Assembly (NCBI GenBank): GCA_964645625.1
Contig: CAZYAI010000005.1
Span: forward strand, 16,309-80,308
Direction of reading: 5' to 3'
DNA from: AB-137-C09 sp964645625
GTDB taxonomy: Bacteria > Pseudomonadota > Zetaproteobacteria > Mariprofundales > Mariprofundaceae
Length of the DNA: 64,000 nucleotides
The position numbers and the translations under genes were made by a program. Below, piece by piece: positions 52,735 to 61,079 of the stretch (position 1 is the stretch's first letter; each line of letters opens with the position of its first letter). The notes under the pieces were generated by a model. The model saw only the letters and a program-made list of their open reading frames with translations, did no database searches and was not told where the DNA came from.

Positions 52735-53537
52735 TGTGATTCCTCTGTGACGCTAAAGACTTCTTGTGTTAAATGATACTGTTGCATAAAACGAGCCAAG
52801 CTATTGAAGGTCGCGGTGACAGGCTTATCTTCATGCTGGTCATCCAAAAATACATCAGGTGCAAACATCGAACCCAACCACAGTTTGATGTTACCTACAT
52901 CCAATACCTGTGGTTTAAAATAGCCCTGAATATTCGCGCTAATGATGTTTTGATCCTGCGTCTTATACATCGCCCCCATCAAAATACGCAAGACATATTC
53001 TGTACAGTTTTGAAATTGCTGACTGCTAGGGTTGGCAATCACCGAGTAATGCGGATTATGAAATCCTTTCAAAACCTTAGGGTCACTGATTAAACGTAGC
53101 AGACGACGTTGTAATTTAGGTGTAGGAATAATCACCCCCGCCTTAAGCTTCGGGACGGCTGCAAAAAAATCGGGCGGATAGTCCATCACCAAGTCACTGC
53201 GCGCAGGGTTCTTGTCATCTTGATACAAATTATACATCGCATAACCGAGTTCTTGTTGCCCACCTTTGGTGGTAATGCGCGAATATACAGCAAAACCAAC
53301 ATGGGTATAATCAATCCCTTCAGGCAGCTCATTGGGCGGACGACCCACGCGAGCCAGTATTGCCACATGAGCACCGCGTTGCCCCATCGCCCTTTCTACC
53401 TTTTTGGCAAATGCTAAAGTGCGATCCACATCGAAATGCGGTTCTGCATGCTGCATACTGGCTCCGCCCCATGCACTATTGGTGCAAAAGACATACAGCA
53501 ACAGCAGCGCAAGTATGCGACCACAATGGCAAAACAC
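52731..53537 (-). CDS. DUF2145 secreted protein
   Basis: The 268-residue product begins with a signal peptide (RILALLLLYVFCTNSAWG) and matches the DUF2145 family: AHVAILARVGRPPNELPEGI, YTHVGFAVYSRI, and the Cys-containing QNCTEYVLRILMGA, which resembles a cysteine-peptidase-like active region (Cys with His in THVGFA), though activity is unproven. GTG at 53537 is chosen because AAGGTGAG lies about 7 nt upstream and it directly follows the previous stop; a longer frame to 53579 would overlap the upstream gene by 38 bp. It is coupled to the Sua5-like gene downstream. Confidence 0.85.
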   Translation of the reverse strand: MFCHCGRILALLLLYVFCTNSAWGGASMQHAEPHFDVDRTLAFAKKVERAMGQRGAHVAILARVGRPPNELPEGIDYTHVGFAVYSRITTKGGQQELGYAMYNLYQDDKNPARSDLVMDYPPDFFAAVPKLKAGVIIPTPKLQRRLLRLISDPKVLKGFHNPHYSVIANPSSQQFQNCTEYVLRILMGAMYKTQDQNIISANIQGYFKPQVLDVGNIKLWLGSMFAPDVFLDDQHEDKPVTATFNSLARFMQQYHLTQEVFSVTEESQ

Positions 53538-53541
53538 GCTA

Positions 53542-53913
53542 TTACTCACCTTGCATGGCAACATCAGGTGCCACGCCAACGGTCACGCTCACATCAGAAA
53601 TCGGCAGCGGCTTATTAAAATCCTCATCGGCGACCGACTCCAGCGCGTCAGCACTTTTCTCCAGCACTTTTCCCGAAGCTTGCACCACTTTACCCGATAC
53701 CCCAACAGGTATAGCAGCTACGGCAGAAACGGCCTTGCCACTCATGGCGATTGCGCCAACCGAGGCGACAGAGCCATGCACAATAGCCTTTGAACCATAT
53801 TCCAAAGCTTTAAGCGCATGAGAAGATGTACTCTGATCCTCCTCTTCTGCCATCGCCGCTGGATTTACCATTAACAAGAACAACCACGCTAAGATGATAG
53901 ATGTACCTTTCAT
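53542..53913 (-). CDS. Small secreted protein, first gene of the DUF2145 operon
   Basis: The 123-residue product has a signal peptide (about 1-22, ILAWLFLLMVNPAAMAEE) and a low-complexity mature part rich in Ala, Ser, Val and Gly with repeated short helices (GSKAIVHGSVASVGAIAMSG). I know no function; small proteins like this often precede DUF2145 genes in my recollection. AGGAGG is ideally placed before the ATG. It diverges from ilvA across only 46 bp, so the two promoters must lie close or overlap. It ends 4 bp before the DUF2145 start. Confidence 0.78.
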   Translation of the reverse strand: MKGTSIILAWLFLLMVNPAAMAEEEDQSTSSHALKALEYGSKAIVHGSVASVGAIAMSGKAVSAVAAIPVGVSGKVVQASGKVLEKSADALESVADEDFNKPLPISDVSVTVGVAPDVAMQGE

Positions 53914-53959
53914 ATCATTGCCTCCTTGATTTCATCATGCAATACGCTATAACGCAGAA

Positions 53960-55468
53960 ATGAATAGCCAGTATATTGATTTGATTGACCATGCCAAGGT
54001 CTATGACATCTGCGAAGAAACGCCCTTGCAGCTTGCCCCTGTTTTGTCAGGTAGAACGCACAACGAGGTATTGCTGAAGCGTGAAGACTTGCAGCCTGTT
54101 TTCTCATTCAAATTGCGTGGAGCATACAACAAAATCGCGCATTTAAGCAAAGAGGAACAATCGCATGGCGTCATTTGCGCCTCAGCAGGTAACCACGCCC
54201 AAGGTGTAGCCATGTCGGCTAAAAAACTCAAGCTTAAAGCGGTTATCGTGATGCCGACGACCACGCCAGAAATCAAGGTTAAGGCAGTTAGTTCACACGG
54301 TGCTAAAGTGGTGTTGGCAGGCGACTCTTATTCCGATGCCAGCGCGCATGCCACGCAACTGTGCGCCGAAACAGGCATGACTTTTGTTCATCCTTACGAC
54401 GACCCTCATGTTATTGCTGGTCAAGGCACCATCGCTTCGGAGCTGTTACGCCAAACACCTGCCGATATGGATGCGATTTTTGTTCCCATTGGTGGCGGTG
54501 GTTTGATTGCTGGTGTGGCAGCCTACATCAAAGCATTATCGCCTAAGACCAAAATCATTGGTGTTGAACCTGTGGATTCTGCTGCCATGCATGACTCTGT
54601 CACTGCGGGTGAACGCATCGAACTGGAACAAGTAGGCATTTTTGCCGATGGTGTCGCAGTAAAAAAAGTCGGAGAAATCACCTTTGATCTGGTGCGCCGC
54701 TACGTTGATGACATTGTGCTGGTTGATACCGATGAGATTTGTGCGGCGATTAAAGATGTCTATGATGAAAAACGCGTCGTCGTTGAACCTGCTGGCGCAT
54801 TAGCCGTTGCAGGGATGAAGAAGTATGTCGCAAGAGAACACTGGCGCGGCAAAGTGTTAGCCTGTATTTGCAGCGGAGCAAACATGAACTTTGATCGCCT
54901 GCGTCATGTTGCCGAACGTTCAGAAATGGGCGAGCGCAGGGAAGCACTATTCGCGGTGAAAATTCCTGAACAACCTGGCAGCTTCCTCACCTTTTGCCAA
55001 TTATTGGGCAGTCGCCCTATTACCGAGTTCAACTACCGTCTTTCCAGCCGCCAAGATGCCCATGTGTTTGCAGGTATCAAGGTAAGCGACCAACAAGAGA
55101 TTAACGCGATTGAGCAGGTACTCTTCGAAAAAGGCTACCCAACATTAAATCTGATGGATAACGAATTAGCCAAGCTGCATATTCGCCACATGGTCGGCGG
55201 TCAATGCCAATTGGCACAAGCTGAGCGGGTGTACCGTTTCGAGTTCCCCGAGCGACCATCGGCATTATCAGACTTTTTAGAAAAATTAGCAGGACGCTGG
55301 AATATTTCACTCTTCCATTACCGCAACCACGGCGCGGCATTTGGTCGGGTGTTAGCTGGCTTTGAAGTGCCCGATGCCGAAATGCCCGCATTCACGAGTT
55401 ATCTACAAGGATTAGGCTACAGCTACGAAGAAGAAACACACAATCCAGCCTTAGCTTTGTTTTTGTAA
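53960..55468 (+). CDS. ilvA: Threonine dehydratase (biosynthetic)
   Basis: IlvA deaminates threonine to 2-oxobutyrate, the first committed step to isoleucine. The 502-residue PLP enzyme has the lysine at 51 in SFKLRGAYN, ASAGNHAQGVAMSA, the phosphate-binding loop PIGGGGLIAGVA, and SGANMNFDRLR, followed by two ACT-like regulatory domains (about 325-415 and 420-500). The double ACT form is the isoleucine-sensitive biosynthetic type. No strong ribosome binding site is visible before the ATG at 53960. The gene is divergent from the DUF2145 operon and ends at a bidirectional terminator. Confidence 0.97.
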   Translation: MNSQYIDLIDHAKVYDICEETPLQLAPVLSGRTHNEVLLKREDLQPVFSFKLRGAYNKIAHLSKEEQSHGVICASAGNHAQGVAMSAKKLKLKAVIVMPTTTPEIKVKAVSSHGAKVVLAGDSYSDASAHATQLCAETGMTFVHPYDDPHVIAGQGTIASELLRQTPADMDAIFVPIGGGGLIAGVAAYIKALSPKTKIIGVEPVDSAAMHDSVTAGERIELEQVGIFADGVAVKKVGEITFDLVRRYVDDIVLVDTDEICAAIKDVYDEKRVVVEPAGALAVAGMKKYVAREHWRGKVLACICSGANMNFDRLRHVAERSEMGERREALFAVKIPEQPGSFLTFCQLLGSRPITEFNYRLSSRQDAHVFAGIKVSDQQEINAIEQVLFEKGYPTLNLMDNELAKLHIRHMVGGQCQLAQAERVYRFEFPERPSALSDFLEKLAGRWNISLFHYRNHGAAFGRVLAGFEVPDAEMPAFTSYLQGLGYSYEEETHNPALALFL

Positions 55469-55495
55469 CCGCCTATAAAACACCTTGCTCAAATG

Positions 55496-55525
55496 AAAAA
55501 AGCCACCGCGAACGGTGGCTTTTTT
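55496..55525. terminator. Bidirectional terminator between ilvA and rpmA
   Basis: A5, AGCCACCG (55501-55508), loop CGAA, CGGTGGCT (55513-55520) and T5. A GC-rich 8-bp stem with a CGAA tetraloop and A/T runs on both sides will stop both convergent transcripts. Confidence 0.95.
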
Positions 55526-55551
55526 AAAGAATCAATAATAACGAGCGGTTG

Positions 55552-55800
55552 TTATGCAACAATACGAACGCTGGTGCGACCAGCTTTCTTAAAGAATTCA
55601 ACCTGACCGTCAATCAACGCAAACAAGGTGTAGTCACGACCACAACCAACGTTTTCGCCAGGGCGAATTTTGGTGCCACGTTGACGCACAACGATGTTAC
55701 CAGCACGAACCACTTCGCCGCCGTATTTTTTCACGCCAAGACGCTTGGAATTGGAGTCGCGTCCATTACGGGACGAGCCGCCTGCTTTCTTATGTGCCAT
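55552..55800 (-). CDS. rpmA: 50S ribosomal protein L27
   Basis: L27 is a large-subunit protein whose N-terminus reaches the peptidyl-transferase centre. The 82-residue product is normal: MAHKKAGGSSRNGRDSNSK, KRLGVKKYGG, and RQRGTKIRPGENVGCGRDYTL without the cleaved N-terminal extension found in Firmicutes. It follows rplU by 11 bp, the standard rplU-rpmA pair. obgE, the frequent third member, is absent. Confidence 0.98.
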   Translation of the reverse strand: MAHKKAGGSSRNGRDSNSKRLGVKKYGGEVVRAGNIVVRQRGTKIRPGENVGCGRDYTLFALIDGQVEFFKKAGRTSVRIVA

Positions 55801-55811
55801 TCTCTCTCTCC

Positions 55812-56120
55812 TTACGCGCCAGTGCTGATAGAAGCGATCTTAACAGAAGTAAAGTTCTGACGATGCCCCATGGTGCGCTGGGAATGTTTACGACGGCGTT
55901 TCTTAAACACCACGATTTTCTTATCACGGCCATGACCGCGTACAACGGCTGCAACCTTACTGGCTTCAGAACCCAGTGTAATACCACTATCGTCACTTAC
56001 CAGTAAAACATCAGCGAAAGTGATCTCTTCGCCAATATCCTTGTCAAGAGAAGGGATACGTAAGGTATCGCCCTCTTCTACACGGTATTGCTTGCCACCA
56101 GTACGAATAACTGCGTACAT
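55812..56120 (-). CDS. rplU: 50S ribosomal protein L21
   Basis: L21 binds 23S rRNA in the large subunit. The 102-residue product shows MYAVIRTGGKQYRVEEGD and the basic C-terminal VVFKKRRRKHSQRTMGHRQ, both diagnostic. It is first in the rplU-rpmA pair; the region upstream (56121-56224) contains GCCTTCC-free hairpin-forming sequence but no obvious autoregulatory structure that I can define. Length is typical. Confidence 0.98.
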   Translation of the reverse strand: MYAVIRTGGKQYRVEEGDTLRIPSLDKDIGEEITFADVLLVSDDSGITLGSEASKVAAVVRGHGRDKKIVVFKKRRRKHSQRTMGHRQNFTSVKIASISTGA

Positions 56121-56224
56121 TGATTTCTCCGTTCAAGTGCATGCTTTCATCACCGGAAACCGGGGATTCACCAAGCACGCTTGTATTTGTAATATAGTTG
56201 TGGTCGCTATAACGACCACCCGAA

Positions 56225-56437
56225 TCATGCCGCCGTAGTAGGCTTGCCGTATTTCCGGTAAAAACGTTCGACACGACCTTCGGTGTCAACGATCTTCTGC
56301 TTACCCGTATAAAACGGATGGCAGGCTGAGCAGATTTCCACATGGATCTCGCTCTTGGTCGAACGTGTCTCGAATGTGTTTCCGCAAGAACATGTAACGT
56401 TCACTGCGCTGTATTCAGGATGAATGCCAGGTTTCAC
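56225..56437 (-). CDS. rpmE: 50S ribosomal protein L31 (zinc-binding type)
   Basis: L31 bridges the two ribosomal subunits. The 70-residue product is the C+ form with zinc ligands C16, C18, C36 and C39 in TCSCGNTF and CSACHPFYTGKQK. The start is GTG at 56437, with GGGAG 7 nt upstream, giving KPGIHPEYSAV; an in-frame extension to 56500 is not family-like. It lies 104 bp before rplU on the same strand. The zinc-free paralogue is not in this window. Confidence 0.95.
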   Translation of the reverse strand: MKPGIHPEYSAVNVTCSCGNTFETRSTKSEIHVEICSACHPFYTGKQKIVDTEGRVERFYRKYGKPTTAA

Positions 56438-56585
56438 TTTGCAACTCCCATGATTTTCAAAAAGGGCGCGATTTATAGCGTTATCAGCCTCACAAATCAA
56501 GGGTAAACTTTCCCTGCTGCTGCTGTCACCTTGCTTTGGTTCGGCTATATGCTACGTTTTCGAAGATGTTTCTTTTATTTTATTC

Positions 56586-57557
56586 ATGGATTCTACCTGC
56601 CTAATGACGACCAATGCTCCCTCCAATAGCACCGTGCAATCACGTTTGATGGCGGTATTAACCCACCCAGTGCTGAAAACCTTGGTAACACTGTCGTTGC
56701 TTGCATTATTACTTAACCAACTGGATATAGCGGCGGTTTGGCAACGCATCGTTCAAGTGAACCCTTGGTACATCGTAGCTGCCATTGGCTGTATGTTATT
56801 CGGCTACGTTATTTGTGGCTTGCGTTGGGCGTGGATTGCCGAGGGCCTGGGCATGAACATCTCGCCACAGCGTAAAATTCGCCTCTACTTCCTTGGTATG
56901 TTCACCAGCTTATTTCTCCCTTCAACCATTGGTGGTGATGTGGTGCGCGGCGTACTACTCGCCAAAAGCGAAGGGCGCAGTGGCATGGGGCTGTTGGCAA
57001 CGGCAAGTGTCGTGCTGGATCGCGGCAATGGTTTGTTTGCCCTCATTACGCTGCTAACGATTTGCATGTTGTGGTTTGACTGGCCGCTTTTTTGGTGGCT
57101 GTTATGGCTCAGCGGTATGGCGGTCGCGTGGGGCGGCATGTTGATCTACCCACGCATACATCCACGATTGGCACAACGCATTCAGCAGTTGCAGCGCATA
57201 CCCTTGGATCAACCATCTTTCCATCGTCAATGGTGGCGCAGTCTGCCCGTCTCATTGCTGTTTCAAGTGATGATTATTCAAGCGCATGTATGCTTGGGTA
57301 TCGCCGTCGGTTTGGATATGCCATGGCCAGCCTTCGCTATGACCGTTGGGTTGGTGGCACTGGTTGCTATCTTGCCCATTTCCCTCAACGGCTTTGGTGT
57401 ACGTGAAGCGGGTTATGTCGGACTTGCCGTGTACTTTGGTGGCAACAACGAAGCTGCCGCAGCGATGGCAGCCTTATGGGTGGTTGTGTTGGCACTTTCC
57501 GCCCTGCCAGGCGCATGGATTCTATGGCGTTTAGGTGGTGTTCGGGCGATTCGTTAG
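56586..57557 (+). CDS. YbhN/UPF0104-like integral membrane protein
   Basis: The 323-residue protein belongs to the YbhN/flippase-like family related to the membrane part of lysylphosphatidylglycerol synthase. It has about eight membrane segments and the family signatures FLGMFTSLFLPSTIGGDVVRG and LPISLNGFGVREAGYVGL, where the Gly-Gly-Asp and Arg-Glu pairs are conserved. Such proteins often sit near lipopolysaccharide or lipid genes; the heptose kinase a few genes away would fit. The start is unsure (56586, or Met at 56604) because no ribosome binding site is clear. Confidence 0.85.
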   Translation: MDSTCLMTTNAPSNSTVQSRLMAVLTHPVLKTLVTLSLLALLLNQLDIAAVWQRIVQVNPWYIVAAIGCMLFGYVICGLRWAWIAEGLGMNISPQRKIRLYFLGMFTSLFLPSTIGGDVVRGVLLAKSEGRSGMGLLATASVVLDRGNGLFALITLLTICMLWFDWPLFWWLLWLSGMAVAWGGMLIYPRIHPRLAQRIQQLQRIPLDQPSFHRQWWRSLPVSLLFQVMIIQAHVCLGIAVGLDMPWPAFAMTVGLVALVAILPISLNGFGVREAGYVGLAVYFGGNNEAAAAMAALWVVVLALSALPGAWILWRLGGVRAIR

Positions 57558-57571
57558 CGTAACGAGCGAAT
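57549..57571. terminator. Small hairpin between convergent genes
   Basis: CGTTA (57552-57556) and TAACG (57560-57564) close a 3-nt loop, with ATTCG and CGAAT as outer pairs around one extra base. It includes the YbhN-like stop codon. There is no T-run, so termination is uncertain. Confidence 0.35.
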
Positions 57572-57574
57572 ACT

Positions 57575-59188
57575 CTAGCCAGCAATCAGGGCGGCTGCTT
57601 TTAAACCATCTACGGCAGCACTGACGATACCGCCTGCATACCCTGCGCCTTCACCTACAGGGTAGAGGCGACGAATGTTCATGCTTTGCATGTCTTTGCC
57701 GCGCACCACGCGCAGTGGTGAGCTGGTGCGGGATTCTACGGCCAATAGGTTAGCCTCATTGGTGTGGTAACCACGCATACGACGATCAAAAGCTTGTAGC
57801 CCTTCGGCTAAGGGCTGGGCTAACCAATGGGGAAATAGCTGCCATAAATCAGCGGCTTCAATACCTGGTTTGTAGCTGGTGCTCGCCAACTGACCTGTGG
57901 CGCGACGATTAACAAAATCGCTTAAACGCATAGCTGGAGCGCGGTAGGGGCTGCTAGTCATGGCAAAAGCGCGTTGCTCTAACTCTCGTTGCAAGGCGAT
58001 ACCGCACAAAGGGTCGGCAGCTAGACCATGACGTACAATATCGTCAGGGGTAACTTGCACCACAATGCCAGAGTTTGCCAACTGCCCCGAACGTTTAGCA
58101 TTACTCATGCCATTAATCGCCAATAGACCATGCTCGCTGGGCGAAGGCACAATCAAACCACCAGGGCACATACAAAAAGAGTACACCCCACGCTTGCCAA
58201 GGTGTTGATCCTGCGCTTGGTGGGTTAAAGCATATTCTGCCGCGCCCAAGCTGGGGTGTTCTGCCATCGCGCCATATTGAATACGGTTAATCAAGGCTTG
58301 CGGATGTTCAGCACGCACGCCAACGGCAAAAGATTTGGCTTCCATCACGATGCCTAAAGCTTGCATGCGCGCAAAAGTGTCTCGAGCGGAATGCCCTGTT
58401 GCCAAAATCACATGGTCAGCCAATAGACTTTCATCATTGGCGAGGCGAACACCATACGCCTGACCATCACGCAGTAAAATATCATCCACCCGTGCTTCAA
58501 AACGGTAATCGACACCGATAGCCAGCAAATGTTCACGCATGCGGCGCACCATGCGCACCAGCACATCCGTTCCTAGATGTGGGTGGGCATCGACCAAAAT
58601 ACGTTCGGCTGCACCAAAGCGGACAAAGGTATGCAGCACACGGCGCACATAAGGATGCTTGACGCGGGTGTATAGTTTACCATCGGTGTACGTACCTGCG
58701 CCGCCTTCACCAAAACAGATGTTACTTTCAGGGTTAAGTTCACCACGGGAGCGCAAGCGTCCAATATCGCGCATGCGTGTTTCCACAGGTTTGCCGCGTT
58801 CTAGCAGGGTGACTTTTAATCCCGCTTCAGCCAAAGCTAAGGCGGCAAATAAACCCGCAGGTCCTGCACCAACTACCACCACTGACGCTTGCTTGTTCGT
58901 TTGCGCCAACAGCGGTGCGGTGAGCGACTCGCGTTCATCATCAGCCAACCACCGCGCACCATCAGGCAAGCTTTTGATACTGGCAGATAATTGGCATTCG
59001 ATGTTGCATATGAAATGAATAGCCGTTTTTTTGCGCGCATCCAAGGCGCGACGCACCACACGCCAATCAATCAAATCTGCCGCTGTAACACCCAGTATTT
59101 GGCACAGTTTCGTCGCGATTGCTGCGTCATCATCATCCAAATGAATCGCAACATTAGTGATGCGGCAGCGTTTGCAGGTGTGGGTCAT
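57575..59188 (-). CDS. FAD-dependent oxidoreductase (COG2509-like)
   Basis: The 537-residue product has a preceding domain of about 95 residues, then a Rossmann FAD-binding site GAGPAGLFAALALAEAGL (107 onward), the motif PESNICFGEGGAGTYTDGKL, and a closing FAD segment RRLYPVGEGAGYAGGIVSAA. It matches the large family of uncharacterised FAD-dependent dehydrogenases found in many bacteria. The substrate is unknown. The N-terminal CKRCRI pair may bind a metal but other Cys are absent. It lies 3 bp after the heptose kinase gene on the same strand, so it could be in its operon. Confidence 0.9.
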   Translation of the reverse strand: MTHTCKRCRITNVAIHLDDDDAAIATKLCQILGVTAADLIDWRVVRRALDARKKTAIHFICNIECQLSASIKSLPDGARWLADDERESLTAPLLAQTNKQASVVVVGAGPAGLFAALALAEAGLKVTLLERGKPVETRMRDIGRLRSRGELNPESNICFGEGGAGTYTDGKLYTRVKHPYVRRVLHTFVRFGAAERILVDAHPHLGTDVLVRMVRRMREHLLAIGVDYRFEARVDDILLRDGQAYGVRLANDESLLADHVILATGHSARDTFARMQALGIVMEAKSFAVGVRAEHPQALINRIQYGAMAEHPSLGAAEYALTHQAQDQHLGKRGVYSFCMCPGGLIVPSPSEHGLLAINGMSNAKRSGQLANSGIVVQVTPDDIVRHGLAADPLCGIALQRELEQRAFAMTSSPYRAPAMRLSDFVNRRATGQLASTSYKPGIEAADLWQLFPHWLAQPLAEGLQAFDRRMRGYHTNEANLLAVESRTSSPLRVVRGKDMQSMNIRRLYPVGEGAGYAGGIVSAAVDGLKAAALIAG

Positions 59189-59191
59189 AGG

Positions 59192-60112
59192 CTACGCTTG
59201 AATCTCTTCCCACGTAGCTGTGGCTGTACCCACTTTAGCAACGACGACACCAGCAGCTTGATTGGCTGTGATAGCTGCTTGCAGGGGCGAATCGCCGCGT
59301 GCGACACAGGCTGAAAATACGGCAATCACCGTATCACCCGCACCTGTTACATCATACACATCACGCGCAACGGTGGCGATGTGGTGACATTGTTCACCAT
59401 CAAATAACGTCATACCGCATTCCGAACGGGTAATCAACACCCATTTCAAGCTCAGATCATGATGTAATTTTTCTGCCATTGCGGCAATATGTTGGTCGGT
59501 GTTCACCGCGGCCATGCCGCTCATGGCTGCCGCCTCTTGTAGGTTTGGCGTGATAAAACTTGCACCGTGGTAAGCAACAGTGTGTTCAGGTTTAGGATCT
59601 ACACCAACCAAACAACCGTAAGCTTGCGCCTCAGCAATCAGATTTTCTATCATTGATGGTGTCAACACACCTTTGGCGTAATCGGATAAAATCAACACAC
59701 TGGCATTCGCCATCATCAGCGAAGCGCGTTGTAGTATGTGTGCATGGGTAGCATTTGATAGTGGTGTTAGCCATTCGCGGTCAAAGCGTACAATTTGTTG
59801 ATGGCGCGCCACGATACGGGTTTTAATCGCCGTCGGGCGACCGTTGTCTTTGGTTAATACTGCCGAATGATCGACCTTGAGTTCTGCCAAACGTTGATGC
59901 ACCCATTGCCCCGGCTCATCATCGCCTACGACACCGAACATGGCGCAATGTTGCGCTAGAGCATGAAGGTTGCGAATGACATTCGCGGAACCACCCAAGC
60001 GTCGATCACTGCGTTCAACGTTCACCACAGGCACAGGAGCTTCGGGGGAAATGCGCGTGACATCACCCCAGATGAATTCATCTACAATAATGTCGCCAAC
60101 CACTAAAATCAT
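59192..60112 (-). CDS. rfaE1: D-glycero-beta-D-manno-heptose-7-phosphate kinase (kinase domain only)
   Basis: The enzyme phosphorylates heptose-7-phosphate toward ADP-heptose for lipopolysaccharide core. The 306-residue PfkB-type protein has VVGDIIVDEFIWGDVTRISPEAPVPVV at its start (residues 4-30), the Gly-Gly substrate loop LGGSANVIRNL, and the catalytic DVTGAGDTVIAVF. It lacks the nucleotidyltransferase half present in fused HldE, so the second activity must be encoded separately. The ATG at 60112 overlaps the preceding gene stop by 4 bp; the longer frame to 60172 is not family-like. Confidence 0.92.
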   Translation of the reverse strand: MILVVGDIIVDEFIWGDVTRISPEAPVPVVNVERSDRRLGGSANVIRNLHALAQHCAMFGVVGDDEPGQWVHQRLAELKVDHSAVLTKDNGRPTAIKTRIVARHQQIVRFDREWLTPLSNATHAHILQRASLMMANASVLILSDYAKGVLTPSMIENLIAEAQAYGCLVGVDPKPEHTVAYHGASFITPNLQEAAAMSGMAAVNTDQHIAAMAEKLHHDLSLKWVLITRSECGMTLFDGEQCHHIATVARDVYDVTGAGDTVIAVFSACVARGDSPLQAAITANQAAGVVVAKVGTATATWEEIQA

Positions 60113-61056
60113 GGGCGGAAACGAGATTCTAGCGCTTGCACAAAGGCATCGGCTTGACGGAACTCCTGCCAATAACTGACAAGTTTTTCTACGCGCCGTT
60201 GTAGGTAGTCAGGGCGTAGATGGTAACTGATCGCATTGTAGCGGTGAATAGCATCACGAACGCGTTGTGCCTGACCAGCTTCAGGATGCACCATAGCGGG
60301 AACTTCGGGTAACTTGCGGAACAGCATCTGTAAATCAGGGTGTCCTGCATCAGTGAACACCTGTTCACAGCTATAACCACAACGTTGCGCCAGAAGGGTT
60401 AGGGTTTCAGGGCTAAAATTGTAGGTGTGGGCAAAATGGAACAGACGATTGAACGTAGCAAATGGACCGCTGACGTTGGGGCACTCGATGTAAAGCAAGC
60501 CGTCATCAGGCAAAAAGTCGCGGATATAGGTCAAGGCGCGTACAGGCGAAGTGAAATGTTCAATCACATGAATCAATAATACCACCGCTTGATCGCCATG
60601 CCCTGTGTAATCAAATAGATTACAATTTTCTACATCGGCACGCAAAATATTACGGGTGTATTGATTGAACTGCTCATTCGGCTCAATGCCATGCGCTGCA
60701 AAACCGCGTTCTGCTAAAGACTTCACCGTGCAACCAATACCTGCACCAATTTCAAACACCGTTGATTGTGCTGTGATATGTGGTTGCAACTGATCGGCAA
60801 TGCGTTGACCATTACGCCAAGCGCGCATAATACGACGTGGCGAAGGAGCTGCCTCGCCGTGATAATCATGACGGTATTCATCGCGGTAATAGGCAGCTAT
60901 ATCCGCCTCATTGGGCATCGGCTGGTGGGCAATCAAACCGCATTGCAAGCACAAACCTGTATCCAAGGGTTTGCCGTGCCTATCGCGCCGACTGATAATT
61001 TCGACCGCTGTGCCACCACATAAATCACAGGGTGAAACTTGTTTTGTTATCGGCAT
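60109..61056 (-). CDS. Class I SAM-dependent methyltransferase with zinc-ribbon-like N-terminus
   Basis: The 315-residue product has two CxxC pairs near its start (CDLCGG and CLQCGL, about 9-45), a short helical region, and a Rossmann methyltransferase core with the AdoMet loop VFEIGAGIGCTVKSLAERGF and the motif VIEHFTSPVRAL. Such Methyltransf_23-type proteins often modify sugars or lipids in surface polysaccharide clusters. The ATG at 61056 has AGGA upstream and begins MPITKQVSPC; a longer frame to 61137 is unlikely. It overlaps the heptose kinase gene by 4 bp, which supports a lipopolysaccharide role, but the substrate is unknown. Confidence 0.87.
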   Translation of the reverse strand: MPITKQVSPCDLCGGTAVEIISRRDRHGKPLDTGLCLQCGLIAHQPMPNEADIAAYYRDEYRHDYHGEAAPSPRRIMRAWRNGQRIADQLQPHITAQSTVFEIGAGIGCTVKSLAERGFAAHGIEPNEQFNQYTRNILRADVENCNLFDYTGHGDQAVVLLIHVIEHFTSPVRALTYIRDFLPDDGLLYIECPNVSGPFATFNRLFHFAHTYNFSPETLTLLAQRCGYSCEQVFTDAGHPDLQMLFRKLPEVPAMVHPEAGQAQRVRDAIHRYNAISYHLRPDYLQRRVEKLVSYWQEFRQADAFVQALESRFRP

Positions 61057-61079
61057 AACTTTCCTATACTTATCCTTTC

